NCBI GenBank assembly: GCA_944321495.1
Contig: CALULP010000016.1
Span: 1 to 54,684 of the forward strand
DNA: 54,684 bases
Direction: 5' to 3'
Origin: an uncultured Bacteroides sp.
GTDB taxonomy: Bacteria > Bacteroidota > Bacteroidia > Bacteroidales > Bacteroidaceae
The first letter of the stretch is position 1; each line of letters starts with the position of its first letter. Below the pieces are notes generated by a model. It did no database searches. It saw only the letters and a program-made list of their open reading frames with translations, and was not told the origin of the DNA. The position numbers and the translations under genes were made by a program. Below are positions 8,526 through 16,821 of this stretch, in pieces.

Positions 8526-9317
8526 ATGAATCCGGACATACCCAGACAACAGGTCATCGTGTCGCTGACATCATTTCCGGCAGCAATACCCTACGCCGCA
8601 CAAGCTATCCGGTCCATCCTGAAAGGCTCCGTATTGCCCAACAAGGTGGTGCTTTACTTGGATACGCAAAAATTCCCGGAAAAGACGTTACCAGCAGAAC
8701 TTGAAGCCATCAAAAGGGAAAGCCCTATTTTTGATGTAAGATTTGATGCAGCAGAAATACGGTCATACAAGAAATTAATTCCTGCACTAAGAGATTTTCC
8801 CAATGACATCATAGTAACAATTGATGATGATATTGCCTATCACAAAAACATGTTGAAAGACCTGTTACTGTTGCACGAACAGATGCCCAACGCCATCTTG
8901 GCACATCGCGCCAAACATGTCAAGCCCGGGAAACCTTATCGACAATGGAGCAAATATAGGTGGTATCACTTCCTATCGAAGAAAATCCACTCAGGCTTTA
9001 CCATTTTACAAACCGGTGTGGCAGGTGTATTATACCCCCCTCATTCTTTAAAACAAGAAATGCTTAATGAAAACCTGTTCACCCGGATAGCCCCCACTAC
9101 GGACGACATCTGGTTTTGGGCAGCAGCGGTAGCCAACGGCACCCCGGTGATTCCTGTACCTTTCGGGCATAACAAGCCCCGGGGATTGGGCAAGCCCCGC
9201 CAGTTGTCGCTGAAAACCACCAACTTCAAGTCGGGCACAGACAAGAACGCCGCCGCACTGGAGGCCATCGTCCGGGAGTTTCCCATCGTGGGCGAGCGGA
9301 TAGGGTACACGAAGTGA
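8526..9317 (+). CDS. glycosyltransferase-like protein (GT-A fold)
   Basis: A 263-residue protein with a GT-A type nucleotide-sugar site: IVSLTSFPA near the N-terminus and TIDDDI with the metal-binding DDD at 100-102. The C-terminal half has VAGVLYPP and TDDIWFWAAA, typical of a group of Bacteroidetes surface-glycan transferases. The ATG at 8526 gives the natural start just before the first beta strand. No membrane segment is seen, so it is probably cytoplasmic. It is followed 18 bases later by a second transferase gene in the same direction, so the two are likely co-transcribed. Donor and acceptor are unknown. Confidence 0.8.
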   Translation: MNPDIPRQQVIVSLTSFPAAIPYAAQAIRSILKGSVLPNKVVLYLDTQKFPEKTLPAELEAIKRESPIFDVRFDAAEIRSYKKLIPALRDFPNDIIVTIDDDIAYHKNMLKDLLLLHEQMPNAILAHRAKHVKPGKPYRQWSKYRWYHFLSKKIHSGFTILQTGVAGVLYPPHSLKQEMLNENLFTRIAPTTDDIWFWAAAVANGTPVIPVPFGHNKPRGLGKPRQLSLKTTNFKSGTDKNAAALEAIVREFPIVGERIGYTK

Positions 9318-9335
9318 AGAAAAACATTGTTTATC

Positions 9336-10385
9336 ATGAATTACTATTTAGCCAGAGACTACAAAGCCAAAAACATCCATACCGCGGGAAGCAAGGCACG
9401 CAGGGACATCGAGCAAATCATGGAGGGCATGGGCTTCCGCCCAGCAGGCAGCCGGCCGACCGTAAGCAAAAGCCGGTTGCTCCACTTCATACGCACGATT
9501 GCCATTGCCATACGCGTTCCGGGAAAACTGCGCAGGGGCGACGTGCTTGTGATGCAATATCCCACCAAATATTACTCCCTGCTTTGCCGACTGGCACATC
9601 GGCGCGGGGCACAGGTCGTTTCGTTCGTGCACGACTTGGGGTGCTTCCGCCAGAAGTACAACTCGGAGAAAAAAGAGATGCGTCTGCTGAACCGGTCCGA
9701 TGCCTTGATAGGCTGCAACCCCACCGTATGCCGATGGATGGCCGACAAAGGTTTCGTGGGGCACAGCGGGAAAAAAGTATTAGTGCCCCTCCACACCTTT
9801 GATTTCCTATCAGGCTCCGCCAGCCCGGACAGGAAAAGTACGTGGCCATTGCGCAAGGTAGTGTATGCTGGACAGCTTGCCCGGCGGAAAAACAAATTTC
9901 TGTACGACCTTGGCCGCTATGCAGACGGATATACTGTCAATGTGTATGGGAAAGGATTCGATGCATCGCAAGCAGCAAACCCGGAGAAATTCGAGACAAA
10001 AGGCTTCATGCTCCCCGATGAGTTAATACGCCGCGCAGAAGGGGATTTCGGTCTCGTCTGGGACGGGGAATCATTGGATTGTTGCAGCGGGGACTGGGGC
10101 GGGTATCTTATCCTCAACACGCCCCACAAAGTCTCGCTCTACATCCGTTGCGGACTGCCCCTTATCATCTGGCGCAAGGCAGCCATGGCCGCATTTGTCG
10201 AGGAAAACGGCATCGGCATCGGCATCGACTCGCTGCGCGACATCAGCAACATCTATGCGCATTTGACACAAGAAGAATACCACCGCTTGTGTGACAACGT
10301 GCAGCGTGTAAACAGGCAGATGGCCGGGGGGCAATACTTCCGCAGGGCAGTATCGGAAGCCGTATCACGCATAGACGGACAGTGA
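9336..10385 (+). CDS. galactofuranosyltransferase-like glycosyltransferase
   Basis: A 349-residue GT-B-like transferase beginning MNYYLARDYKAK, with VLVMQYPTKYY, FVHDLGCFR and, near the C-terminus, FGLVWDGESLDCC and LILNTPHKVSLY. This arrangement resembles the beta-1,6-galactofuranosyltransferase-like family found in Bacteroides and Gram-positive polysaccharide loci. It probably adds a sugar, possibly galactofuranose, to a surface glycan; no UDP-galactopyranose mutase gene is in the window, so the sugar is not confirmed. The ATG at 9336 is preferred to a TTG nine bases earlier. The last 21 bases overlap the convergent pyruvyl transferase gene. Confidence 0.75.
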   Translation: MNYYLARDYKAKNIHTAGSKARRDIEQIMEGMGFRPAGSRPTVSKSRLLHFIRTIAIAIRVPGKLRRGDVLVMQYPTKYYSLLCRLAHRRGAQVVSFVHDLGCFRQKYNSEKKEMRLLNRSDALIGCNPTVCRWMADKGFVGHSGKKVLVPLHTFDFLSGSASPDRKSTWPLRKVVYAGQLARRKNKFLYDLGRYADGYTVNVYGKGFDASQAANPEKFETKGFMLPDELIRRAEGDFGLVWDGESLDCCSGDWGGYLILNTPHKVSLYIRCGLPLIIWRKAAMAAFVEENGIGIGIDSLRDISNIYAHLTQEEYHRLCDNVQRVNRQMAGGQYFRRAVSEAVSRIDGQ

Positions 10386-11477
10386 GCAGACGAGGAAATC
10401 CACGGCCCTCTGCCGTTCGCCATCCAATATGCCATTGACCGATGTCCAGTCTATGGCGTTTTCGTACAAGTCCGCGCGATATTCGGAAGCAGAACCTATC
10501 AGCCTGCCTGCAAGGTTAAACGTATCCAGCAAGGAGTGGAACCTATCCATTCCTCTTTTCTTGTTCCCGAAAGCAATGAATTCCTTATTGAATATAATTG
10601 AGAATACCGAGCCATGGAAACTGTCGGTAAAGACATAGCGGGCGTTGTGAAAGGCTTGCAGCCATTCCTCCACAGGAGGCACCATCCGGTCTTCCGGCTT
10701 GTCGTACCACCGGCGGCTTTTCCGCTTTACCGTAAAGGGCTTTACGCCCAAGTCCGAAGAGATTTTCCGGATAAGGCTGCGTTTTTCTTTCGTCATGTCC
10801 AGAATGTAATAAAACAACCCGCCTTGGGTTTCCTCTCTGCCGTATGAAGCGGAGATACCTATATAGTCATCTTTACACAACAGCATCGTGGGGTCCAGCG
10901 TCTGCACCGGGGCGGTCTTGCAGGTCCACTTATACACGTCGTTCATAAGGGTGAGCGCACTGTTTTCCCGCACAGACACCCGGTCGAATTGCCGGATATA
11001 TGCCCCGCACTTCTGTATCTGTTCGGGCGTATATTCAGCCGCATCCGTACCCAGCGAGGCCGAAAAGGCGATTTTCCGAATGCCTTTGCCGGCTGTCCGG
11101 CTGTCCACAAAATCAAGATAGTACGTATAAAGGTCGGGATAGGCGTAGCATGCCCGCCACACTTGGTCGGAACCCACAATAATTGCACCGAAGGCCGAAA
11201 AATCATGCTTCAGAAAATCCCTCTTATTATAAAACGGCGCCGTAAGACGGATATGTTGGTCGATGAACTGGCGGATATGCCGCTTTGCCTTCGGAGTGCC
11301 GGGCTTGACGATTCTTTTCAAGAACGATATGTCATATTTTTTCCACAGCAATGCCCTTTTCAGGTTGATTGTTTCCACCTCATGCCCCATTCCACGCAAC
11401 ACAGTTTGCAAAGCGTAGTTCTGAACGATGCCCCCATAATTGATTTGGAGCGGAAGAGTAAGTATTGCAATTCTCAT
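10365..11477 (-). CDS. polysaccharide pyruvyl transferase family protein
   Basis: A 370-residue protein of the CsaB/WcaK-type pyruvyl transferase family, which moves pyruvate from PEP to a glycan sugar as a ketal. The N-terminus has the Gly-rich IAILTLPLQINYGGIVQNYAL, an internal GSDQVWR, and the C-terminal signature FTDSFHGSVFSIIF expected near the active site. There is no signal peptide. It is transcribed against the two preceding transferases, sharing 21 bases of 3' end with one. A pyruvylated surface sugar would add negative charge. The family is well supported; the acceptor is unknown. Confidence 0.88.
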   Translation of the reverse strand: MRIAILTLPLQINYGGIVQNYALQTVLRGMGHEVETINLKRALLWKKYDISFLKRIVKPGTPKAKRHIRQFIDQHIRLTAPFYNKRDFLKHDFSAFGAIIVGSDQVWRACYAYPDLYTYYLDFVDSRTAGKGIRKIAFSASLGTDAAEYTPEQIQKCGAYIRQFDRVSVRENSALTLMNDVYKWTCKTAPVQTLDPTMLLCKDDYIGISASYGREETQGGLFYYILDMTKEKRSLIRKISSDLGVKPFTVKRKSRRWYDKPEDRMVPPVEEWLQAFHNARYVFTDSFHGSVFSIIFNKEFIAFGNKKRGMDRFHSLLDTFNLAGRLIGSASEYRADLYENAIDWTSVNGILDGERQRAVDFLVCSLSVYA

Positions 11478-11517
11478 GTCAATTGTTCTTTAGCAAATCG
11501 CATCTATTTTTGCACCG

Positions 11518-11547
11518 CAAAAATAACAAATCATTCAGATAAAGCAA
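11518..11547 (-). promoter_or_regulatory. promoter of the pyruvyl transferase gene
   Basis: On the minus strand, TTG (11545-11547), a 19-base spacer and TATTTTTG (11518-11525), 41 bases before the start codon. It matches the Bacteroidetes promoter well. Confidence 0.6.
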
Positions 11548-11697
11548 TCATATCAGATGCAATTAACGCGTGTCCCTACATTTCCCGGTGCGGCATGCCA
11601 TCGAAAAAAGTAATCGCCGCCACGCAAAATCATAGCGCCCCGTCACTACCAACATAGCACCGAACCGCCAGCGAGCAAGCTAACAACCTGCATAAAG

Positions 11698-11737
11698 TTT
11701 GCTTGTATGGAAACTATTCTGTGACTTTGCAAAGTCA
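11698..11737 (+). promoter_or_regulatory. promoter with a palindromic operator for the antitoxin relic
   Basis: TTTG (11698-11701), a 20-base spacer and TGACTTTG (11722-11729) resemble the Bacteroidetes promoter with one change in the -7 box. The -7 box is the left half of a perfect 16-bp palindrome TGACTTTGCAAAGTCA (11722-11737), a likely autoregulatory operator. The rest of the gap from 11548 to 11697 shows nothing recognisable. Confidence 0.5.
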
Positions 11738-11774
11738 TAATATAAGCCCCAATGAGCGGACGAAAAATTAAAAT

Positions 11775-12011
11775 ATGAATCCGGCAAAGATGAAATTAAC
11801 CCCGCTTAGCGAATTGGTGGATGATGTATGGGGACCTATAGGTACTCCAGAGCGTGATGCAATGGAAGCACAACTCAAAGAAGATTTGCAAGCTTACTAT
11901 ATTGGAGAAGCTATCAAGGCGGAACGCCTCAAACAGAACCTCACACAAGAGGAGTTAGGAGCCAAAGTAGGTGTAAAGAAATTAGGCATAGACGGAAAGG
12001 TTGCCTTGTAG
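11775..12011 (+). pseudogene. internally deleted XRE-type antitoxin
   Basis: A 78-residue reading frame that begins like a full antitoxin of a RelE-partner family: a Pro-rich start, GTPERDAMEAQLKEDLQAYY, then the helix-turn-helix opening LTQEELGAKVGVKK. It then jumps directly to LGIDGKVAL and stops. In relatives as I recall them, about 35-40 residues holding the recognition helix (SRIE) and the rest of the HTH lie between these two parts. An in-frame deletion is therefore likely and DNA binding should be lost. No toxin gene is found in the 300 bases upstream. The reading frame is open, so a shortened peptide may still be made. Confidence 0.65.
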
Positions 12012-12012
12012 T

Positions 12013-12037
12013 AATCAGCTGAATGAGACAGCTGATT
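12013..12037. terminator. small hairpin between convergent genes
   Basis: Arms AATCAGCTG (12013-12021) and CAGCTGATT (12029-12037) begin just after the stop codon of the antitoxin relic and before the HipB-like gene end. It may act as a weak terminator; no long T-run follows. Confidence 0.5.
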
Positions 12038-12058
12038 TAAATGTTTACGCCCGCTTCA

Positions 12059-12274
12059 TCATTCATCGGTTTTGAGGATGGGCACTGCCCCCACTTCACT
12101 GCCAAACAGGTTTAACACCTGGTTTACTTTGTCCAACCGGAGCGTCTGCTTGCCTTGCTCCAATTCCCGCACAAAGCGCAACCCGACACCCGACTTCTCG
12201 GAAAGTTCGACTTGCGTCAAGCCATATTGCTTGCGCATAGCCTTTATGTATTTGGATAGCCTTGTCTGTTCCAT
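12059..12274 (-). CDS. HipB-like XRE repressor without HipA
   Basis: A 71-residue protein made of a single XRE helix-turn-helix (LTQVELSEKSGVGLRFVRELEQG at about 19-41) with the short C-terminal beta strand (GSEVGAVPIL) of HipB/y4mF-type regulators. Such proteins usually repress a hipBA operon and bind the HipA kinase. Here no hipA follows: 48 bases downstream lies the convergent antitoxin relic. Upstream are three dyad sites spaced 41 bp apart, one covering its own -7 box, so autorepression is likely. It may be the survivor of a decayed toxin-antitoxin unit, or a regulator recruited for the glycan genes just upstream. Confidence 0.82.
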   Translation of the reverse strand: MEQTRLSKYIKAMRKQYGLTQVELSEKSGVGLRFVRELEQGKQTLRLDKVNQVLNLFGSEVGAVPILKTDE

Positions 12275-12279
12275 AAAAT

Positions 12280-12377
12280 ATACCCTTTCAGGTGCAAATA
12301 TACAACATTATTCCGATATTGCACCCTATAAGGTATAAAACAGCAAGAAAAGCAAGAGAATATACCTATTAGGGTAT
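12280..12377. promoter_or_regulatory. three evenly spaced operators with a promoter
   Basis: Three 16-bp sites with the core ACC-N6-GGT: ATACCCTTTCAGGTGC (12280-12295), GCACCCTATAAGGTAT (12321-12336) and ATACCTATTAGGGTAT (12362-12377). Centres are exactly 41 bp apart. The first abuts the minus-strand -7 box TATATTTG (12295-12302), the second sits at the -33 region, and the third covers the stop codon of the upstream glycosyltransferase gene. The layout recalls HipB operators. Confidence 0.7.
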
Positions 12378-13265
12378 ATTTGGACGGGAATCAGTATCTT
12401 CTATATCATTTAGGTCGTACTGGTCGAAGTAACTGAAATCGCGCAAGTCATTCACGCGGGCACGACCGCGGGCACGCTTGCCCAAGAACTCTTCGTAGGA
12501 CTTCACGGCATAGTGGTTAATGCGAATGACGTCGTGCTGAGGCACGCGGTCGCGGAAACCTTTGGTCAACGGAACGCCGTGGGAATCGGCAGAACGGCCG
12601 GACATGCGGGCTGCCTCGTGGCAGCCCACCATGGAGCAGACGCGCCGCGGGTCGACAATGCTTTTCACATGCCTGTTCAAGCGGTGCCCGGGCAAGGAAT
12701 GCCGCCTGAACCGATCCATCACGCCGCCCGGCTCCTGCTTCTTCGCCCCGCCGCTGCCATAGACCAGCCAGTTGATTTCGACCGATGAGAACTTCTCCAT
12801 GCGGCGCAGGAAATCGGGTATCGAGCGGTCTTTTATGGGCACGATGAACTCGTCCAGGTCGATGACCGCCAGCCAACGGGTTTCCAGCCGGTGACGGTTG
12901 AAGCAATCGTCATAGATGGTCAGCTGCTGTTTCCTGCCCGTCCAATAACAGTAGTCCACCAGCCCCGACTCGACGTAAGGGGCAAGCACTTCTTTCGTAT
13001 TGTCCGTGCTTTCGTTATCGTAGATGTAAAACTTCTCGACTCCCTGCTTGCGGTGCCACTCTATCCACTCCTTGAAGTAAGGGCCTTCGTTCTTCGCCAT
13101 GGCACAGACCGCCAGGTAATATTGCGGCTTTGTATGGTCGCGCTTCAGCCTGTATTTCAATTTCAAGGCTTTGACAAGTCCGTAGCGTAAGAGCCCGCGC
13201 CACCTGTTTCGTGCCATTTTATAGGGGATTACCCCTGCTATGATTTCTGCAAGAACCTTGTTCAT
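12369..13265 (-). CDS. glycosyltransferase family 92 protein
   Basis: A 298-residue GT92/GT2-like transferase. The pattern is YYLAVCAMAKNEGPYFKEWI, then GVEKFYIYDNESTD, and the metal-binding DLDEFIVP near residue 145, followed by a C-terminal HYAVKSYEEFLGK segment. Eukaryotic GT92 enzymes add galactose; in bacteria the family occurs in LPS and capsule loci. No membrane segment is apparent. It lies 13 bases after the Stealth gene, so the two are likely co-transcribed. A repressor-site dyad overlaps its stop codon. The sugar is unknown. Confidence 0.85.
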   Translation of the reverse strand: MNKVLAEIIAGVIPYKMARNRWRGLLRYGLVKALKLKYRLKRDHTKPQYYLAVCAMAKNEGPYFKEWIEWHRKQGVEKFYIYDNESTDNTKEVLAPYVESGLVDYCYWTGRKQQLTIYDDCFNRHRLETRWLAVIDLDEFIVPIKDRSIPDFLRRMEKFSSVEINWLVYGSGGAKKQEPGGVMDRFRRHSLPGHRLNRHVKSIVDPRRVCSMVGCHEAARMSGRSADSHGVPLTKGFRDRVPQHDVIRINHYAVKSYEEFLGKRARGRARVNDLRDFSYFDQYDLNDIEDTDSRPNIP

Positions 13266-13278
13266 AAAGATAACAAAT

Positions 13279-14271
13279 TTACAATTCGAAGCTCGACTTT
13301 CCGGGCAAGATATGCTCGAAAGCGTTGCGGATATTCTCCATCACCTGCGCATAATTACGAATATGCACATTGTCGTTCAGGCAAACCAACGAGTAAGATT
13401 GCCCGCAAATAGCCCGCGCCGCCTGTTTGGGACGAATCATAAGCGGGAACATCTTGGTGTCGCGGTACGTATTGTATGGCTCGAAATTTCCCCGGCAGAT
13501 CTGCCAGGTGCGGAAAAGCTCCGGCGTGTAGTCCGTCAAGGCACGGAAGCGGTTGGCCGAAGTCGCGGTCAGCTCTTCCCCCGCCACCTGCCACACCTCC
13601 TCGAACGTGGTCTTCAAGTAGGGTTGCGCATTGTGGGGAGTCCGCAACGTGATGAATTTGCCGTAGGGCTTCAGCAGATAGTTCCACCGGGCTTTTGAGC
13701 CGTAGCTCTTATCGAACCATTTGTCGTGGAAACGCTCCATCACTTCCTTTTTGTCGAAATGCCGGTTGATGATTTTCAGGTTGTTCTTAATTCGCTTGTA
13801 CCACTGAGACCAGGAAGGGTTATACTGGAAAACTGCAATATCGCAGGGCAAACCGTTTTTGAAGAAACGCTCCTGCGTGAGGACATTTGTGATATAGAAA
13901 TCGTCGTTGAAGTAGACAAAATGCTCTGCCAGACCGGGGATTTTATGCAGATAGCGTTCAATGACCACCGAATTATAGGTCGGCAAGAATTGCTCCGGGA
14001 TATAGTCCCTGTGATTCACCAGATGAATCTTCGGATGGCTTTCATCCAGCCATGCCGGTTTCTGCCCGCTGGTGACAAAATGGATTTTGCGCACCCAAGG
14101 CGCAAACTTCTCCACGCCACGGAACCAGTATTTCAGGAAACCGTAATCGCGGAAGCGGGCTTCGGAAACCCCGTTCTTCGTGTTCTCCTTGTTACCGGAG
14201 TACTTCGCAAAGTCTGCCTGCCACTTCGGGTCGTTCATGTCGACCCATGTAATTACAAAATCTATATCCAT
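13279..14271 (-). CDS. Stealth family sugar-phosphate transferase
   Basis: A 330-residue Stealth protein. Such enzymes transfer hexose- or hexosamine-1-phosphate, making phosphodiester-linked polysaccharide. The conserved regions appear in order: CR1 (DFVITWVDMNDPKW, at the start), CR2 (FRDYGFLKYWFRGVEKFAPW, HFVTSGQ, HLVNHRDYIP, HFVYFNDDFYI) and CR3 (TPHNAQPYLK). The ATG at 14271, five codons inside the longest frame, starts right before CR1. It sits 49 bases after lpxL and 13 bases before the GT92 gene. In this setting it probably builds a phosphate-containing O-antigen or capsule repeat. Confidence 0.88.
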   Translation of the reverse strand: MDIDFVITWVDMNDPKWQADFAKYSGNKENTKNGVSEARFRDYGFLKYWFRGVEKFAPWVRKIHFVTSGQKPAWLDESHPKIHLVNHRDYIPEQFLPTYNSVVIERYLHKIPGLAEHFVYFNDDFYITNVLTQERFFKNGLPCDIAVFQYNPSWSQWYKRIKNNLKIINRHFDKKEVMERFHDKWFDKSYGSKARWNYLLKPYGKFITLRTPHNAQPYLKTTFEEVWQVAGEELTATSANRFRALTDYTPELFRTWQICRGNFEPYNTYRDTKMFPLMIRPKQAARAICGQSYSLVCLNDNVHIRNYAQVMENIRNAFEHILPGKSSFEL

Positions 14272-14320
14272 ACTAAAAATAAGCACTTCTTACTACTACC
14301 AATCCACCTCCCGGCTGAAC

Positions 14321-15199
14321 CTAACCACCCAACACCTCACCATGTTTGAACCGTTTATGCGTCCACAAGTATAACTCGGGCTGCCGCAAGATGGTCTGCT
14401 CCAGACGTTGGAAATAAAGGGCTGTCAGTTCAAAATCGGGCAAGGATGAGGGATTCTCATGGAGAGGGACAAATTCTGCCTCGTAATGCCCACGTCTGAC
14501 TCTTTTTACATCCAGGTAAAAGGCTTCAAAACCATAATGCTTCACAATCTTTTCCGTCCCCGTCAGCACAGGAGTCTTATGATGCAGGAAAGGCAAAAAG
14601 TGACGGGATTCCCTTTTCCGGGGCGATTGGTCGGCAATGAAGCCGATGACACAGATTTTTCCGGAACCTATCCACTCCGTAATGCAACGCGCCGTCTTAT
14701 GCATATCCACACAGACAGCCCCCATGCGTTCACGGATGTGCAGCATCAGGCGATCAATGTTCTTGTTGCGCAACTTACGGTAAATCTGCGCGCCCCACAT
14801 ACGCTTATCCAGCCACAAGGGCATGGAGGACACCCACTCCCAATTACCGTAATGCCCCAGATATACTGCTACGGATTTCCCCTGCTTCACCCAGGCATTT
14901 ACCGCCTCAACGTTTTTGAATGCCATCCGCCGGCGAATTTCTTTCGGAGATATCGTCGCCAGCTTGCAGCTTTCAAAAATCATGTCCATGAAAAAACGGT
15001 AGAAATTCTTCTCAATCCGCCTGATTTCCTTCGGGGCTTTCCCCGGGAAAGACCCGACCAGATTTTGCCGCACAACCTTCCGCCGGTAACGGACAACGTA
15101 ATACAGCAGGTAATACATGCCGTCCGACAGGATATACATTACCCGGAAAGGAATGTACGACAACAGCTTTAGGGAAAAACGAAGCAACGGGTAAATCAT
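14321..15199 (-). CDS. LpxL/HtrB-type lipid A acyltransferase
   Basis: A 292-residue inner-membrane acyltransferase that should add a secondary acyl chain to lipid A. A hydrophobic N-terminal segment (about 5-38) is followed by the catalytic HX4E motif GHYGNWE (H116, E121). RKR-rich segments and [15 protein letters not shown] with the family Pro-Arg pattern lie further on. Its start overlaps the gltX stop in an ATGA arrangement, so it depends on gltX transcription. Bacteroides lipid A is typically pentaacylated, consistent with one such late acyltransferase. Confidence 0.88.
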   Translation of the reverse strand: MIYPLLRFSLKLLSYIPFRVMYILSDGMYYLLYYVVRYRRKVVRQNLVGSFPGKAPKEIRRIEKNFYRFFMDMIFESCKLATISPKEIRRRMAFKNVEAVNAWVKQGKSVAVYLGHYGNWEWVSSMPLWLDKRMWGAQIYRKLRNKNIDRLMLHIRERMGAVCVDMHKTARCITEWIGSGKICVIGFIADQSPRKRESRHFLPFLHHKTPVLTGTEKIVKHYGFEAFYLDVKRVRRGHYEAEFVPLHENPSSLPDFELTALYFQRLEQTILRQPELYLWTHKRFKHGEVLGG

Positions 15200-16719
15200 A
15201 ATGCCTGGATTGCTCTTCTTATCCGTGCCAATGTTTCCTCCTTGCCAATCAGTTCGGTGATGTCAAACATGTGGGGGCCTTTGCACTCACCTACCACCGC
15301 CAGGCGGAAAGCGTTCATCACATTGCCCATGTGGTAGCCTTTCTCCGTAATCCAGCCTATCACAATGTCCTCGCAAGGTTTGGAGGAGAAATCGCCAATG
15401 CCCTGCAAAAGCGCCGACAGCTCCTCCATAATTCGCGGCGTGTCTTCCGACCAGCGTTTTTTCACATCCTTCTCGGCATACGTGGTAGGCGCCACGAAGA
15501 AGAACCGGGCTTGTTCCCAAAGTTCCTTTACGAAGTTTACGCGCCCTTTCACCAGCGAAACCACCCGGGTAAGGTAAGCATCGCTGTAAGCAGAAGCATC
15601 GACCCCTTGCGCCTCCAATACCGGCCTGAACAACCCGGCTATCTCGGCATCAGGCTTGTGCAGGATGTATTCGTGGTTGAACCAGATGCCTTTCTTATAA
15701 TCGAACTTGGCACCCGCCTTGCTGCAGTGCTCCAGGCTGAACAAGCGTACCAGCTCGTCCATCGACATCAGTTCCTGGTCGTTGCCCGGATTCCATCCCA
15801 ACAAAGCCAGGAAGTTGATGACCGCCTCAGGCAGATAGCCGGCCTCGCGATAACCGGAAGATACTTCACCCGTCTTAGGGTCGTGCCACTCCAAGGGGAA
15901 TACAGGGAAGCCCAGACGGTCCCCGTCGCGTTTGCTCAGTTTGCCGTTGCCCTCGGGTTTCAAGAGCAGGGGCAAGTGTGCAAAGGCAGGCATCGTGTCC
16001 TCCCAGCCGAAGGCACGGTACAACAACACGTGCAACGGTGCAGAAGGCAACCATTCCTCGCCACGGATCACGTGGGAAACCTCCATCAAATGGTCGTCCA
16101 CAATATTGGCCAAATGGTAAGTGGGAAGTTCGTCGGCCGACTTGTAAAGCACCTTGTCATCAAGAATGGAAGAATTGATAACGACATCTCCCCGAATCAG
16201 GTCGTGCACATGCACATCTTCGTTGGGCTCAATCTTGAAGCGCACCACATATTGTCTGCCCGCTGCAATCCATGCGTCGACCTCTTCCTTGGGCAGGGTC
16301 AGCGAATTGCGCATCTGCATACGGGTGGAGGCATCATACTGGAAATTGGGCACTTCCTTACGCTTGGCATCCAGCTCTTCCGGCGTATCAAAGGCGATGT
16401 AAGCCTTTCCGGCATCCAACAGCACTTTCACGTATTTCTTATAGATGTCCCGACGCTCCGACTGGCGGTAAGGACCATGTTCTCCCCCGAAGCTTACACC
16501 TTCGTCAAACTTGATGCCCAGCCATTTGAAAGACTCCAGAATATAGTCCTCTGCACCCGGCACAAAGCGGTTGCTATCCGTATCTTCTATACGGAAAATC
16601 AAGTCGCCGCCATGCTGGCGGGCAAAGAGATAATTATACAAAGCGGTGCGTACGCCACCAATATGCAAAGGCCCTGTGGGACTGGGCGCAAAACGGACTC
16701 TCACTCGTCTATCTGTCAT
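15196..16719 (-). CDS. gltX: glutamate--tRNA ligase
   Basis: A 507-residue class I aminoacyl-tRNA synthetase that charges tRNA-Glu. The HIGH-type motif appears as PTGPLHIGG at 14-22, with RIEDTD at about 43, and the KMSKS-type motif as KLSKRDG near 258. The C-terminal anticodon-binding helical domain is complete, giving the usual bacterial length. It overlaps lpxL by four bases. A minus-strand -7 box TAATTTTG lies at 16751-16758. Confidence 0.97.
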   Translation of the reverse strand: MTDRRVRVRFAPSPTGPLHIGGVRTALYNYLFARQHGGDLIFRIEDTDSNRFVPGAEDYILESFKWLGIKFDEGVSFGGEHGPYRQSERRDIYKKYVKVLLDAGKAYIAFDTPEELDAKRKEVPNFQYDASTRMQMRNSLTLPKEEVDAWIAAGRQYVVRFKIEPNEDVHVHDLIRGDVVINSSILDDKVLYKSADELPTYHLANIVDDHLMEVSHVIRGEEWLPSAPLHVLLYRAFGWEDTMPAFAHLPLLLKPEGNGKLSKRDGDRLGFPVFPLEWHDPKTGEVSSGYREAGYLPEAVINFLALLGWNPGNDQELMSMDELVRLFSLEHCSKAGAKFDYKKGIWFNHEYILHKPDAEIAGLFRPVLEAQGVDASAYSDAYLTRVVSLVKGRVNFVKELWEQARFFFVAPTTYAEKDVKKRWSEDTPRIMEELSALLQGIGDFSSKPCEDIVIGWITEKGYHMGNVMNAFRLAVVGECKGPHMFDITELIGKEETLARIRRAIQAL

Positions 16720-16750
16720 AATCCTACCATTTATTTATGAAACCGGGCAG

Positions 16751-16758
16751 CAAAATTA
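16751..16758 (-). promoter_or_regulatory. gltX -7 box
   Basis: TAATTTTG on the minus strand, 31 bases before the gltX start, matches TAnnTTTG. It lies in the divergent region shared with the c-di-AMP phosphodiesterase gene. Confidence 0.5.
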
Positions 16759-16821
16759 CTCCTTTTTTTCCACACTAAGGTTTTTTTTCGTACTTTTCGC
16801 CCAAAAATAGAGGAATATATC

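Noticed and set aside
8369..8557. N-terminal extension of the HigB toxin
   Set aside because: The extra 63 residues do not resemble the toxin family and would span the promoter; the ATG at 8368 gives the normal length.
12059..12274. Complete hipBA toxin-antitoxin operon
   Set aside because: No HipA kinase gene follows; the next gene is convergent after 48 bases.
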